A stretch of DNA of 64,000 bases from a bacterium HR19 (GCA_002898315.1 BEHV01000002.1:124001-188000); one strand, 5' to 3'; shown: positions 8,481-17,566, counted from the stretch's first letter. The notes: generated by a model not told the origin, from the letters alone. Made by a program: numbers and translations.

Positions 8481-8602
8481 ACTTTTTTTCAAAGTATTTC
8501 GTTTCCGGCAGTGTTGAATTTTTACCTTATTTTGATTCTTTGCTACTTCACAAGCTTTCTTCGGAACACTTTTTAATTAGATAAAAGAGGAGGTGAGGTA
8601 AT

Positions 8603-9673
8603 ATGCGTGGCGTTATTTTATCAGATAGCGGTACTATATCATATAATTCTGGAAAGGTTGGAGTAAGCAAGAAGAAAGGTTTGTACTATCCACTTCGGTT
8701 GGTTGAAGTTGAGATAACTTTGAGGTGTCCTTTGAGGTGTATTCATTGCAGTGTAGGTGGGGGAGAAAGTAAAGTTGATTTACCACTGGAAAAGTATATT
8801 GAACTCGTTGATGATTGCTACGAGCTCGGAGTTGAAGGAATTGATATAATAGGGGGAGAGCCACTTGCTTATCCACATATATACGAAGCCATAAGCTACA
8901 CTGTAAAGAAGATCCCGAAGACATACCTCAGTACTGCTGGATACTTCATAAATGAGAAGATGGCAGATAAATTGAAAAGTACGGGACTTGAATATGTATT
9001 TGTAAGTTTAGATGGTCCGACAAAAGAGAAGCACGAGAGAATAAGGGGTCCGGGGACATTTGAGAAAACGCTTTCGGCAATTCGCCTGCTCTCTGAAAAA
9101 GGTTTTTATGTTATAGTGTCTTTTGTCGCAACTTCTGAGACATTTTCTGATATTCCTGAGATGATTGAGCTATGTGAGAAAATATCTGCTAAAAAACTTT
9201 TTGTTCTTTCTTTTATTCCAGAGGGTAGGGGGAAGAAGGTAAGCAGTCTTACTCTGAAAGAGGATATGATAAAGCAGGTGATGAATTTTTATATTCATTA
9301 TAAGGGCGAAGTTGAGCTTGAATTTGATTGCTCTTTGAAAACTTACTTTGGAGACCTTCCATCAGATTGCCATATATGTCCAGCTGGTACGACATTCGCG
9401 ACCGTAAAGGTTAATGGTGATGTTTTTCCTTGTGGTTTTTTGCGTGACTACGAAAATCTGAAAGCTGGAAATATATTTGAGAGACGTTTCATAGAAATAT
9501 GGGGTGATGATGGGAATTTCTCTTATTTCAGAAAACCAATATCTGGTTGTGAAAGTTGTTCTATATACAAGGAGTGCAGAGGAGGATGCCAAGCGTTGAA
9601 AATAGGTAAGGTTTGTGATGGGAAACCATATATGAGGAAGCAGTTTTTTGCAGAGCTTGGTTTTGTAAAATAA
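8603..9673 (+). CDS. Radical SAM protein with SPASM domain
   Basis: A 356-residue protein. The radical SAM cluster motif is CPLRCIHC (residues 41-48), followed by the GGEP motif (about residue 94). A C-terminal SPASM-type domain has cysteines in C..CPAG, PCGFL, C..C(5)C...C and a final Cys, enough for two auxiliary [4Fe-4S] clusters. Relatives modify peptides (PqqE-, AlbA-like) or heme precursors (AhbC/NirJ-like). The substrate here cannot be assigned. A 40-residue N-terminal leader without a recognised domain precedes the cluster. A strong site, GAGGAGGTGAGG, ends 5 nt before the ATG. No RiPP precursor is obvious; a small frame (8333-8584) ending just upstream is probably spurious. Confidence 0.9.
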   Translation: MRGVILSDSGTISYNSGKVGVSKKKGLYYPLRLVEVEITLRCPLRCIHCSVGGGESKVDLPLEKYIELVDDCYELGVEGIDIIGGEPLAYPHIYEAISYTVKKIPKTYLSTAGYFINEKMADKLKSTGLEYVFVSLDGPTKEKHERIRGPGTFEKTLSAIRLLSEKGFYVIVSFVATSETFSDIPEMIELCEKISAKKLFVLSFIPEGRGKKVSSLTLKEDMIKQVMNFYIHYKGEVELEFDCSLKTYFGDLPSDCHICPAGTTFATVKVNGDVFPCGFLRDYENLKAGNIFERRFIEIWGDDGNFSYFRKPISGCESCSIYKECRGGCQALKIGKVCDGKPYMRKQFFAELGFVK

Positions 9674-9735
9674 CTCAATTTTCTCTTGAAACTTTTCTTA
9701 AAATTTCTTATGCTTTCAGTTAGAAAATAGCTTCT

Positions 9736-9969
9736 TTATTTCGCCTTCTTCACTTTTCTTCTTGATATAGGTTTTAGCTTTATTTCTCTTACAAGGTGGT
9801 TAGGTTTTCTTCCTCTGTTTTCCGGTGGAGGTGGTGGGTTGAGTTTATTTATTTCTGTGAGATTATCTGTTATTCTACCACAGATGATGCATTTTTTCAT
9901 CTGCAGTACTCCTTCGTGAGTTGATACCACTTCAAGAAACATTATTCCGCCACACTTCGTGCATCTCAT
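9736..9969 (-). CDS. Small zinc ribbon protein
   Basis: A 77-residue protein with two CxxC knuckles: CTKC at residues 3-6, and CIIC about 28 residues later. Together they form a zinc ribbon. The tail is basic, with a run of five prolines and an arginine/lysine-rich end, which suggests nucleic-acid or ribosome binding. I chose the ATG at 9969 because GGAGGG precedes it by 8 nt and because the CxxC then sits at the N-terminus. The upstream extension to 10266 is likely chance. That ribosome binding site is the 3' arm of a strong hairpin (see 9972-10003), so translation is probably regulated. The function is unknown. Confidence 0.75.
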   Translation of the reverse strand: MRCTKCGGIMFLEVVSTHEGVLQMKKCIICGRITDNLTEINKLNPPPPPENRGRKPNHLVREIKLKPISRRKVKKAK

Positions 9970-9971
9970 AA

Positions 9972-10003
9972 GCTCTTCCCTCCTTTTTTCGGAGGGAAAG
10001 AGC
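9972..10003 (-). promoter_or_regulatory. Hairpin sequestering the ribosome binding site of the zinc ribbon gene
   Basis: On the minus strand a CUCUUUCCCUCC arm, a GAAAAAA loop and a GGAGGGAAGAG arm form an 11-12 bp stem with one bulged base. The second arm contains the Shine-Dalgarno GGAGGG of the gene starting at 9969. The stem would block initiation until melted or bound, so this could be a thermosensor, a protein-binding autoregulatory site or an attenuator. It lies in the 219-bp divergent spacer 9970-10188, which also holds the start region of ispE and no other feature I can support. Confidence 0.65.
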
Positions 10004-10188
10004 CATTTCGCCTCTGCCCCTTTCTGCTTACCTTTTCTAAATAAATCGGAAAGATGAACAAAAACATTAGAAAATCTTCCAAGTTCATTCTCTCTTCGCT
10101 CTCGTTGAATTTTCTCTTTTATTTTTCTGAAATGAATATAGTTTCTTCTGAAAATCATTCTTTTGATGAGTGTGAGGTTATTGATGTT

Positions 10189-11022
10189 ATGGAGTGGAGT
10201 GTAAAGTGTCCCGCAAAAATCAACCTCTTTTTGTTTGTTGATGGTAAAAGAGAAGATGGATACCACGAAATTTTATCTCTTGTTGATACAATATCTCTCT
10301 GTGATGAGATAGTTATATCTGAAAGTCAAGAGAATGAAGTTTATTTTGATTCTCTGTGGGATATACCAGAAGGGAACACTGTGGAAAAGACGATAAAGCT
10401 TCTTTCAGTAGAAATAGGGAGATCTTTTAAGGTTGTGGTGAAAAAAAGGATTCCGCCGGGTTCTGGACTTGGAGGTGCTTCGTCTGATGCTGGCTCAATA
10501 ATAAGAGAATTCATGAGAAAAAATCTCATAGATTTTTCTACTGCCTTTTCTATTGCAGAAAAAATCGGAGGAGATGTCCCTCTTTTTCTTTTTAATCCTC
10601 CTACTTTGATATACGGAAAGGGGGAAAGAGTAAAGGAAGTCAAGTTGGTTGGGAGAGAAAAGGTGATTTTTGTTGTTGTCTGGCCAAATATAATTTCCAG
10701 CACTCCTTTGGTTTATAGTGAATTTGATAGAATCTACGGCGGAGATATAAAAAAAATTGATTTTTCAATACTTTCACAGAAGGAGTTTTCGTTTGATAGG
10801 TATATTGGTGTAAATGATCTTGAGACAGCTTTTCTCTCTCTTTATAAAGCTCATGCTATTAAAGATGTTCTCACAAGTTTTGGGAGATTTTATCTTACTG
10901 GTTCGGGTTCTGCTTATTTTTCTATTTTTTTTGATGAGATAGAGGCGGATTTTGTTTTCAGGTCTCTCAAAAAAAATTTTCAGTTTGTTTTCATGGCAAA
11001 ACCTTTTGAATTTTCAGAGTGA
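10189..11022 (+). CDS. ispE: 4-diphosphocytidyl-2-C-methyl-D-erythritol kinase
   Basis: A 277-residue GHMP kinase of the MEP isoprenoid pathway that phosphorylates the 2-OH of CDP-methylerythritol. The N-terminus has the PAKINLFL motif, and the ATP-binding loop is 'PPGSGLGGASSDA' (about residues 88-100). 'GGDVPLFL' and the late 'LTGSGSAYF' complete the family pattern. The start at 10189 places PAKINL near residue 9, as usual, and has GTGAGG upstream. An in-frame extension to 10054 is possible but atypical. The 3' end overlaps argD convergently by 9 bp. ispD, the preceding pathway enzyme, is about 25 kb away. Confidence 0.95.
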   Translation: MEWSVKCPAKINLFLFVDGKREDGYHEILSLVDTISLCDEIVISESQENEVYFDSLWDIPEGNTVEKTIKLLSVEIGRSFKVVVKKRIPPGSGLGGASSDAGSIIREFMRKNLIDFSTAFSIAEKIGGDVPLFLFNPPTLIYGKGERVKEVKLVGREKVIFVVVWPNIISSTPLVYSEFDRIYGGDIKKIDFSILSQKEFSFDRYIGVNDLETAFLSLYKAHAIKDVLTSFGRFYLTGSGSAYFSIFFDEIEADFVFRSLKKNFQFVFMAKPFEFSE

Positions 11023-12198
11023 TTTTTTGAATTTTTTCAGAACATTTATGAATATTGAAATTTCTCTCTCTGAGATTATAAACGGGGGCAGAATTCTTAT
11101 TCTGATTTCTTCTGTTGGAGTTTTTATCGTGTTGATTATTACGCCTTCGTTGAGGAAAAACTCGTTTATTTCTCTGGGTTCTTTTGAGATTTTGCCTATG
11201 ATTATTCCGAGCATAAGTCCCTTTCCGGAGACCTCAAATCCGATATTTTCTATTTCTTTTTTAAGGGTTTCTCCTTTTTTGAGAACGCTTTTGAGCATTT
11301 TTTTTATTTTTCTTATTGTTATTTTTCCTGCTGAGCATGAGAGAGGATTTCCGCCAAATGTAGATGCGTGCATTCCGGGTTTTATAAGTTCTGCTATTTT
11401 ATCTGATACCGCTGTCACTCCGAGCGGTAGTCCGCCTCCTATCGCTTTAGATGACACGAGTATATCTGGTTCTATATTTTCCCACTCAAAGCACCAGAAT
11501 TTTCCGGTTTTTCCGGCTCCTGTTTGTATCTCGTCTAAAATAAGCAGGGTTCCGGTCTCTTCGCAGGCGGATTTTAAGTTTTTCAGAAATCCTTGTGGTG
11601 GAGTTATTACTCCTGCCTCTCCCTGAATTGGCTCAACGATTACTCCTGCGAATTCAAGTTTTTTCAGTTCATTATAAACTGCATCAATATCTCCGTAAGG
11701 GACGAATTTGACTCCGGGCATGAGGGGTTCAAATGGTTTTCTGAAATCTTCTTTCCATGTTAAAGAGAGGGCACCATGAGTTCTTCCGTGAAAGCTTCCG
11801 AAAAAAGCTAAAAATTTTCTCCTTTTCTCATCAAAGGGGAGTTTTGCTATTTTTATTGCGGTTTCTACTGCTTCTGCTCCTGAGTTTGATAAGAATATTC
11901 TGTATTTTCCTTTGAGGGTTGAGATGAACTCTTTTGCGAATTCAATCTGGCTTTTCTGCCAGAAGAGATTAGAAAGATGCATGTGAAGTTTCAGCTGTTT
12001 TAATACCTCTTTTTTCACATCTTTGTCTGAGTGTCCCAAAGACATCACACCTATTCCGCTTATCATATCAAGGTATTTTCTGTTTTTTGAGTATATAAAT
12101 GCTCCTTCGGCTTTTTTGACTAAAAATGGATATCTCTGATATGTGTTGAGGAATAATTTTTCTATTTCTTGGGTCGTCATTTTTTCTGTTTTTCTCAT
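11014..12198 (-). CDS. argD: Acetylornithine-type aminotransferase (class III, PLP)
   Basis: The 394-residue protein is a class III aminotransferase. It shows 'SNSGAEAVE(T)AIKIA' for phosphate binding, 'FHGRTHGAL', 'GVIVEPIQGEAG', 'LILDEIQTGAGKTGK' and the PLP lysine in 'SSKAIGGGLPLG'. Length and motifs fit acetylornithine or acetyl-lysine aminotransferase (ArgD/LysJ) of arginine or lysine synthesis. The substrate cannot be fixed from sequence alone. The start overlaps the serS stop (ATGA), and serS contains the GGA upstream, so the two are coupled. The 3' end overlaps ispE by 9 bp. Confidence 0.9.
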   Translation of the reverse strand: MRKTEKMTTQEIEKLFLNTYQRYPFLVKKAEGAFIYSKNRKYLDMISGIGVMSLGHSDKDVKKEVLKQLKLHMHLSNLFWQKSQIEFAKEFISTLKGKYRIFLSNSGAEAVETAIKIAKLPFDEKRRKFLAFFGSFHGRTHGALSLTWKEDFRKPFEPLMPGVKFVPYGDIDAVYNELKKLEFAGVIVEPIQGEAGVITPPQGFLKNLKSACEETGTLLILDEIQTGAGKTGKFWCFEWENIEPDILVSSKAIGGGLPLGVTAVSDKIAELIKPGMHASTFGGNPLSCSAGKITIRKIKKMLKSVLKKGETLKKEIENIGFEVSGKGLMLGIIIGKISKEPREINEFFLNEGVIINTIKTPTEEIRIRILPPFIISEREISIFINVLKKFKKSL

Positions 12199-13445
12199 TT
12201 TCCTATGAAAGATTTTTTCATATAATCTGTGAGGGCAGGTGGAACTTTTACAGTTCCATCTTTTTGGAGGTAGTTTTCAAGTATTGCGGCAAGGCATCTT
12301 CCTATTGCTACTCCCGAGCCGTTTAGTGTATGGACATATTCTACTTTTCCGTTTTTTCTCCTCAATCTTATCATAGCTCTTCTTGCCTGAAAATCTTCAC
12401 AGTTTGAGCAAGATGATATTTCAACAAATTTCCCAAGTCCTGGCATCCAAACTTCAATATCGTATGTTTTTGAAGCTGAAAATCCCATATCATTTGCGGG
12501 TAGAAGAACGACTCTGTAAGGCAGGTTCAGGAGCTCAAGGATTCTGCAAGCGTCTTTGACGAGATTTTCAAGTTCATCATAAGATTGCTCTGGTTTTGAT
12601 ATTTTTACAAGTTCAACCTTGTTGAACTGGTGCTGTCTTATTATTCCTCTTGTTTCTCTTCCCCACGAACCTGCTTCTCTTCGGAAGCAAGCGGAGTAGG
12701 CGACGCAGTTTATCGTCAGTTCATCTTCCGGTATTATTTCTTCTCTGAAAAGATTTACAAGCGTTACCTCTGCTGTTGGAATGAGCCACAGGTTATCTTT
12801 TTCTATCTGATACATATCGTAGGCGAATTTCGGGAGGTGTCCCGTTCCTTCCATTATTTCTTCTCTTACGAGGTAAGGAGTAAATATTTCTCTGTATCCG
12901 TTTTTTGTATGGGTATCTAACATGAAGTTTATGAGAGCTCTTTCAAGCAGGGCACCATCTCCCTGCATTACGGTAAATCCTGAACCAGATAGTTTTGCTC
13001 CTTTTTCTTCGCTCATTATTTTTAGCTTTTCTCCTATCTCCCAGTGCGGTATGTGAAATTCTTCTTTTTTGGGTTCTCCCCATGTTTTGATTATTTTGGG
13101 TTCTTTTTCTGGTATGCTTTCATGGACTATGTTCGGGTAGTTCAGAATGAGGTTTTGCCATTCAGCATCTACCGATTTTCTTTCTTCTTCGCATTTTTTT
13201 ATCTCTTCTCTTATTTCTTTTGCTTTTCTTTTTAGTTCTTCCGCATTTTGATTTTTTCTTGTGAGCTCTGCGATCTTATCTGTTATGCTGTTCAACTCGT
13301 GCCTGAGGGAATCAATCTTCATCTGAATTTCTCTTCTTTTCATATCTTTTTCAATTAGCAGTTCAACATCAAAGTTTGACTCTCTTTTTCGTATGTTCTC
13401 TCTGAGCAGGTCGGGATTCTTTTTTATCAGGTCAGGGTTTATCAT
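12195..13445 (-). CDS. serS: Seryl-tRNA synthetase
   Basis: The 416-residue class II synthetase has an N-terminal coiled-coil arm (about 30-110, rich in E/K heptads) that binds the tRNA-Ser variable arm. The catalytic core follows: 'GTGHLPKF', 'LIPTAEV', motif 2 'FRREAGSWGRETRGI.R.HQF' and motif 3 'NGSGVAIGR'. It is full length for the family. The ATG at 13445 has no clear Shine-Dalgarno site. It is followed by argD with a 4-bp overlap, and a 73-bp spacer separates it from the flhG-like gene upstream. Confidence 0.97.
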   Translation of the reverse strand: MINPDLIKKNPDLLRENIRKRESNFDVELLIEKDMKRREIQMKIDSLRHELNSITDKIAELTRKNQNAEELKRKAKEIREEIKKCEEERKSVDAEWQNLILNYPNIVHESIPEKEPKIIKTWGEPKKEEFHIPHWEIGEKLKIMSEEKGAKLSGSGFTVMQGDGALLERALINFMLDTHTKNGYREIFTPYLVREEIMEGTGHLPKFAYDMYQIEKDNLWLIPTAEVTLVNLFREEIIPEDELTINCVAYSACFRREAGSWGRETRGIIRQHQFNKVELVKISKPEQSYDELENLVKDACRILELLNLPYRVVLLPANDMGFSASKTYDIEVWMPGLGKFVEISSCSNCEDFQARRAMIRLRRKNGKVEYVHTLNGSGVAIGRCLAAILENYLQKDGTVKVPPALTDYMKKSFIGK

Positions 13446-13518
13446 AGAATTTTATATTTTTGATTTGCTCTTCGGTTTCCCATAATTCAGTTTTTTATCT
13501 TGTAGGTTTTGGAATCTT

Positions 13519-14286
13519 TTATATTTTTGAGATGATTTCTTGAATCATTTTTTTTATGCTCTCTGATGCTTTGGATTTGGGAAAAGAGTTTATGAGCAAT
13601 TTTTGCATTCTGAACGACTCTCTCACACTTTCATCAAAAGGTATGGAGCCGAGAAGTTCGGGAGTTATTCCAAGGTACTTTTGGCAGACATTTCTGAATG
13701 TGAAAAAAGCGATATCTTTTTCTCGTGGATTTGACACCATGTTGACTACAACAAAAATTTTTCCTTGAAATCCAGATTTTGATATTACTTTTGAGAGGGC
13801 ATAAGAATCTGTTATAGAGACAGGGTCAGGGTTTATCACAACAATTACAGCTTGCGAGATAAGTGAGAAATTTATGACATTTTTCCCTATTCCAGCGGGC
13901 AGATCAAGAATGATGATATTTCCGTCCCACTCATTAAAGATGTTTTTTATTTTTTTCATTTGATTTTCAGTAAGCTGGTTCAGTTTTACTATTCCGCTTG
14001 AACCAGCTATAAAATCAAGCTTATCGTTTATCTTCTCAATAAGTTCGTTCAGAGAGATATTTCCTTCTAAGTAGTGTCCTATATGTTTTTTGGGGGTTAT
14101 TCCGAGAATTAGGTCTGCGTTTGCAAGGGTTAAATCGGCATCTACGAGTAATGTTTTCCTTCCGGTCTGGCTGATTCCGTAAGCCAAATTTACCGCTATT
14201 GTAGTTTTGCCCACTCCACCTTTACCAGAGGCGACCGATATAATCTTTTTTGATATTCTCCTCAACTTTTCTGCCTGGTCTTTCAC
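13519..14286 (-). CDS. MinD/FlhG (YlxH)-like P-loop ATPase
   Basis: A 255-residue ParA/MinD-type ATPase. The deviant Walker A is 'SGKGGVGKTTI' (residues 20-30). 'LLVDADLTLANADLILG' and 'IILDLPAGIG' are the switch motifs. The N-terminus 'DQAEKLRR' matches the DQAxxLR motif that FlhG uses to activate the SRP-like GTPase FlhF, which supports FlhG rather than MinD. A C-terminal amphipathic helix (KASESIKKMIQEIISKI) could bind membrane. The start is GTG at 14286. No flhF, min or flagellar gene is in the window, so the role (flagellar or pilus number or placement) is inferred. Confidence 0.82.
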   Translation of the reverse strand: MKDQAEKLRRISKKIISVASGKGGVGKTTIAVNLAYGISQTGRKTLLVDADLTLANADLILGITPKKHIGHYLEGNISLNELIEKINDKLDFIAGSSGIVKLNQLTENQMKKIKNIFNEWDGNIIILDLPAGIGKNVINFSLISQAVIVVINPDPVSITDSYALSKVISKSGFQGKIFVVVNMVSNPREKDIAFFTFRNVCQKYLGITPELLGSIPFDESVRESFRMQKLLINSFPKSKASESIKKMIQEIISKI

Positions 14287-14352
14287 TTCTGAATTTTACT
14301 TTTCTAATTATGTGAATTTTTTATATTTTTTTGAAAAAATTAAGTTTGAGTT

Positions 14353-15786
14353 ATGAAGGTCAGGAACACTTTGGGGGGGAAGGTGGAAATTTTTGAGCCG
14401 ATAGATAGGGGAAAGGTAGGAATATATGTTTGCGGTCTTACTGTCTACGATAGAATGCATGTGGGACACCTCAGAACATTTGTATCATTTGACATAATAA
14501 TAAGATACTTGAAGTTTAAGGGATATAAAGTTAGTTTTGTGAGAAATTTTACAGATATAGATGATAAGATAATAGATAGGGCGAGAAGAGAAGGTTTAAG
14601 CTCCCGCGAGCTCGCCGAAAAATACATAAACCTTTTCAAAAAAGATATATCTCATTTTGACCTTGTTCAGCCGGATTTTGAACCAAGGGTATCAGAGCAT
14701 ATTGAAGATATAGTAGAACTTATCAAAAGAATACTTGAAAAAGGGCATGGGTATATCGTAGATGGAGATGTTTTTTTTGATATAGATAGTTTCCCGGGAT
14801 ATGGGAAGCTTTCGGGGATGACGAAGGAGAACATGCTTGCCGGAGCAAGGGTTGAGCCGTCTGAGAAGAAAAGAAATCCTCTTGATTTTGCGTTGTGGAA
14901 GTCAAAAAAGTATCCTGACGAGCCGTCATGGAAAGCTCCTTGGGGTGAGGGAAGACCCGGCTGGCATATAGAGTGTTCTGCTATGAGCATGAAGTATCTC
15001 GGAGAAACTTTTGATATTCACGGTGGAGGAATTGACCTCGTCTTTCCTCATCATGAAAACGAAATAGCTCAGTCGGAATCTGCTACGGGTAAAAAATTTG
15101 TCAATTACTGGCTCCATGTCGGTCATCTCACAATAGAAGGAGAGAAGATGTCAAAATCTCTTGGAAATATAATAAATATAGATAAGATACTTGAGGATTT
15201 CCATCCCGAGGTTGTGAAGTTCTCTTTTGCAAGGTCTCACTACAGGAGTCCATTAGAGTTCTCACGAGATATGCTCAAAAAAGATGAAAAGACGCTTGTG
15301 AATTTCTACTACACTCTGGAGATGGAGATGCAGAAAGCGAGGATAAATATTGAATCGGGAGATATTGAGAGGATTCCAGCCGAGGGAGATTACCTGAAAA
15401 AATTTACAGATTTTATGGATGAGGATTTCAACACTTCTTCTGCTTTTTCTGTTGTTTTTTCGGCTTTTGATGAGGTGAGAAAGAGCGGGTCAAAGAACGA
15501 TCTTTTGAAATTTATTGCGTTCCTCAAAGAGGTGTGGAGAGCAACAGGGCTTTTCAGTTCAATTATTCCTATATCTGGCAAAAGCTTTATAGATGAGGAG
15601 GTGAAGAGAAGATGCAGAAAATCTGGATTTACCTATGAGGAGATTTGCAAACTCATAGAAAAAAGGGAGGAGTTGAGGAGACAGAGGAAATTTCGGGAAG
15701 CAGATGAGATAAGAAAGAAAATTTTGGAAATAGGAGTTTATCTTCAAGATACTCCCGAGGGAACAAAAACAATTCCTTATGTTTGA
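14353..15786 (+). CDS. cysS: Cysteinyl-tRNA synthetase
   Basis: The 477-residue class I synthetase has the signature 'HVGHLRTF' (HIGH-type, about residues 36-43), zinc-ligand motifs including 'GWHIECSAM', 'HGGG.DL.FPHHENE' and 'KMSKSLGN' (KMSKS). A C-terminal DALR-like helical domain follows. The length is normal. It is divergent from the FlhG-like gene; the 66-bp spacer is A/T-rich with no Shine-Dalgarno sequence before the ATG. The gene downstream is a sugar oxidoreductase, so no functional operon is suggested. Confidence 0.97.
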   Translation: MKVRNTLGGKVEIFEPIDRGKVGIYVCGLTVYDRMHVGHLRTFVSFDIIIRYLKFKGYKVSFVRNFTDIDDKIIDRARREGLSSRELAEKYINLFKKDISHFDLVQPDFEPRVSEHIEDIVELIKRILEKGHGYIVDGDVFFDIDSFPGYGKLSGMTKENMLAGARVEPSEKKRNPLDFALWKSKKYPDEPSWKAPWGEGRPGWHIECSAMSMKYLGETFDIHGGGIDLVFPHHENEIAQSESATGKKFVNYWLHVGHLTIEGEKMSKSLGNIINIDKILEDFHPEVVKFSFARSHYRSPLEFSRDMLKKDEKTLVNFYYTLEMEMQKARINIESGDIERIPAEGDYLKKFTDFMDEDFNTSSAFSVVFSAFDEVRKSGSKNDLLKFIAFLKEVWRATGLFSSIIPISGKSFIDEEVKRRCRKSGFTYEEICKLIEKREELRRQRKFREADEIRKKILEIGVYLQDTPEGTKTIPYV

Positions 15787-15824
15787 TATATATTTTTTGT
15801 TTGATTTTGGTTAAGATTTTATAT

Positions 15825-16796
15825 ATGGTAAAAGTTGCAGTAGCGGGGTTAGGGTATTGGGGACCGAACCTTCTGAGGAATTTTTATAATCATGAGCTCT
15901 GTGAGGTTGTAGGTATATGTGATATAGATAGTCAGAAAGTAAAGAAATTTTTGGGCATTTACCAGCGTGTCAGAAATGGATTTACCGATTTTTCAGAAAT
16001 TCTTAAACTTTCCGCAGACCTTGTAGTTATAGCTACTCCTCCTGAGACGCATTACGAGCTATCTAAAAAAGCTCTTCTTGCTGGCAAACATGTTCTTGTT
16101 GCGAAGCCGTTTACCACATCTTCTTCTGAAGCAGAGGAACTCATAGATATTGCCGAGAGAAAGGGATTGAAAATCTTTGTTGATCACACATTTGCGTTTA
16201 ATCCGTGTGTGAGAAAGATAAAGCATTTGATAGAAAGTGGGGAACTTGGAAATATCTTATACTTTGATTGCGAAAGAGTAAGAGGGGTATATAATGTTGA
16301 TGTTATATGGGACTTAGCTGTTCATGATTTTTCAATAATTTCCTTTTTAGGGTATGAAATAGAGGTTCAGGAGGTTATATCTACGAGGTTTTTTGGTAAG
16401 TATAAAAATGATATTGCGCACATAACTTTTACAGCCAATGGGAATGTGATAGGGCACATATATGTAAACTGGTTCTCTCCAGTAAAGATAAGAAAGATGA
16501 TAATAGGGGGCGATAAGAAGGTTCTGTGGTGGGATGATGTTCATCCGTTTGAGAAAATAAAGGTATATGATGCTGATAGAAGTCCCCAACCTGATGAGAA
16601 TCCTTTTTTCCCTTCATATATTTCGGGAGATATAAGAATAGTCAGAGTAGATAATAAGGAAAGTTTGGCAATAGAAGTTGATGAGATTATAAAAACTATT
16701 CTAAATGGTGGAGAACCTCTTGTGGGTGGTAAAGAAGGACTTAAAATAGTGAGAATTCTTGAAAAATGTGATAGATTAGCATCATCAAAGAGGTGA
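15825..16796 (+). CDS. Gfo/Idh/MocA family oxidoreductase (WlbA/WbpB-like)
   Basis: The 323-residue protein begins with the NAD-binding 'VAGLGYWGPNLLRNF' Rossmann motif. The family's catalytic 'KPF' segment (VAKPFTTSS) is about residue 93, and 'WDLAVHDFSII', with the conserved His, follows. These features and a WbpD-type acetyltransferase two genes downstream suggest UDP-GlcNAcA 3-dehydrogenase (WbpB/WlbA) in synthesis of a 2,3-diacetamido sugar. The matching aminotransferase (WbpE) is not in the window. The ATG at 15825 was chosen over a longer frame at 15783, which would add a hydrophobic leader overlapping cysS. Confidence 0.82.
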   Translation: MVKVAVAGLGYWGPNLLRNFYNHELCEVVGICDIDSQKVKKFLGIYQRVRNGFTDFSEILKLSADLVVIATPPETHYELSKKALLAGKHVLVAKPFTTSSSEAEELIDIAERKGLKIFVDHTFAFNPCVRKIKHLIESGELGNILYFDCERVRGVYNVDVIWDLAVHDFSIISFLGYEIEVQEVISTRFFGKYKNDIAHITFTANGNVIGHIYVNWFSPVKIRKMIIGGDKKVLWWDDVHPFEKIKVYDADRSPQPDENPFFPSYISGDIRIVRVDNKESLAIEVDEIIKTILNGGEPLVGGKEGLKIVRILEKCDRLASSKR

Positions 16797-16842
16797 ATGA
16801 CTATAATTTGATTTCAGTTTTTGAAAATTTTTGGGTTTTGAT

Positions 16843-17559
16843 ATGAAGAAGCTCGCCATAATACCTGTGTTCAACGAGGAAGGCAAGATATCAAAAGTTC
16901 TTGAGAAATTTCATCAAGGTCTTGTAGATGAAATTTTAGTTGTCAATGATGGTTCTACTGACAGATCTCATGAAGAAATAGAGAGGTTTAAAGATAAAAT
17001 TAATCTTACTCTTCTTCATAATGATAAGAGAAGGGGTGTGGGCTTTTCAATAAGAAGAGGAATAGATTATGGATTGGGGAAAAATTATGATATAGCGGTT
17101 ATACTCGCAGGAAACGGGAAAGACGACCCGCGAGAAATTCCTATTCTTACCAAACCAATAGAGAATGAAGGTTATGACTATGTTCAGGGCTCAAGATTTC
17201 TTGAAGGTGGTAGATGGGATAACCTCCCATTATCTCGCTATATAGGAATAAAGCTTTATTCTTTTTTTTGGAGCAAATTTTTAGGGATTCGCATTACAGA
17301 TGTATCAAATGGTTTCAGAGCGTACAGATTATCTATTTTCAGAGATAAGAGAATTAATATCTGGCAATCGTGGCTTGATACTTATGAACTTGAATTTTAT
17401 ATACATTATAAAGTGATTACGCTTGGTTATAAATTCAAAGAAGTTCCTGTATCTAAAATATATCCGATTTCGGGAAGCTACACGAAAATAAGACCTTTTG
17501 TAGATTGGTGGAGATTGATAAAACCTTTTATATATCTGCATTTTTTGAAGAGAGATTAG
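16843..17559 (+). CDS. Family 2 glycosyltransferase (DPM1/GtrB-like)
   Basis: A 238-residue GT-A enzyme without membrane segments. The motifs are 'IIPVFNEEGKI', 'VVNDGSTDRSHE', 'GNGKDDP' in the DxD position, and 'SNGFRAY(R)'. This pattern matches polyprenyl-phosphate hexosyltransferases (DPM1-like), which load a sugar from a nucleotide donor onto a lipid carrier. The GT39 enzyme downstream uses such lipid-linked sugars, so the two could form a pair. The ATG at 16843 follows an AAAATTTTT block and has no Shine-Dalgarno site. Confidence 0.85.
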   Translation: MKKLAIIPVFNEEGKISKVLEKFHQGLVDEILVVNDGSTDRSHEEIERFKDKINLTLLHNDKRRGVGFSIRRGIDYGLGKNYDIAVILAGNGKDDPREIPILTKPIENEGYDYVQGSRFLEGGRWDNLPLSRYIGIKLYSFFWSKFLGIRITDVSNGFRAYRLSIFRDKRINIWQSWLDTYELEFYIHYKVITLGYKFKEVPVSKIYPISGSYTKIRPFVDWWRLIKPFIYLHFLKRD

Positions 17560-17566
17560 ATTTTTT

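Noticed and set aside
8333-8584. Small frame of 83 codons with a G-rich upstream site, ending before the radical SAM gene; possible peptide substrate
   Set aside because: It overlaps the conserved DUF1015 C-terminus for 148 bp, shows no leader/core pattern, and the remaining open stretch is short enough to be chance.
9970-10266. N-terminal extension of the zinc ribbon frame up to 10266 on the minus strand
   Set aside because: A good ribosome binding site and the CxxC motif support the start at 9969. The extension overlaps the ispE start on the other strand.
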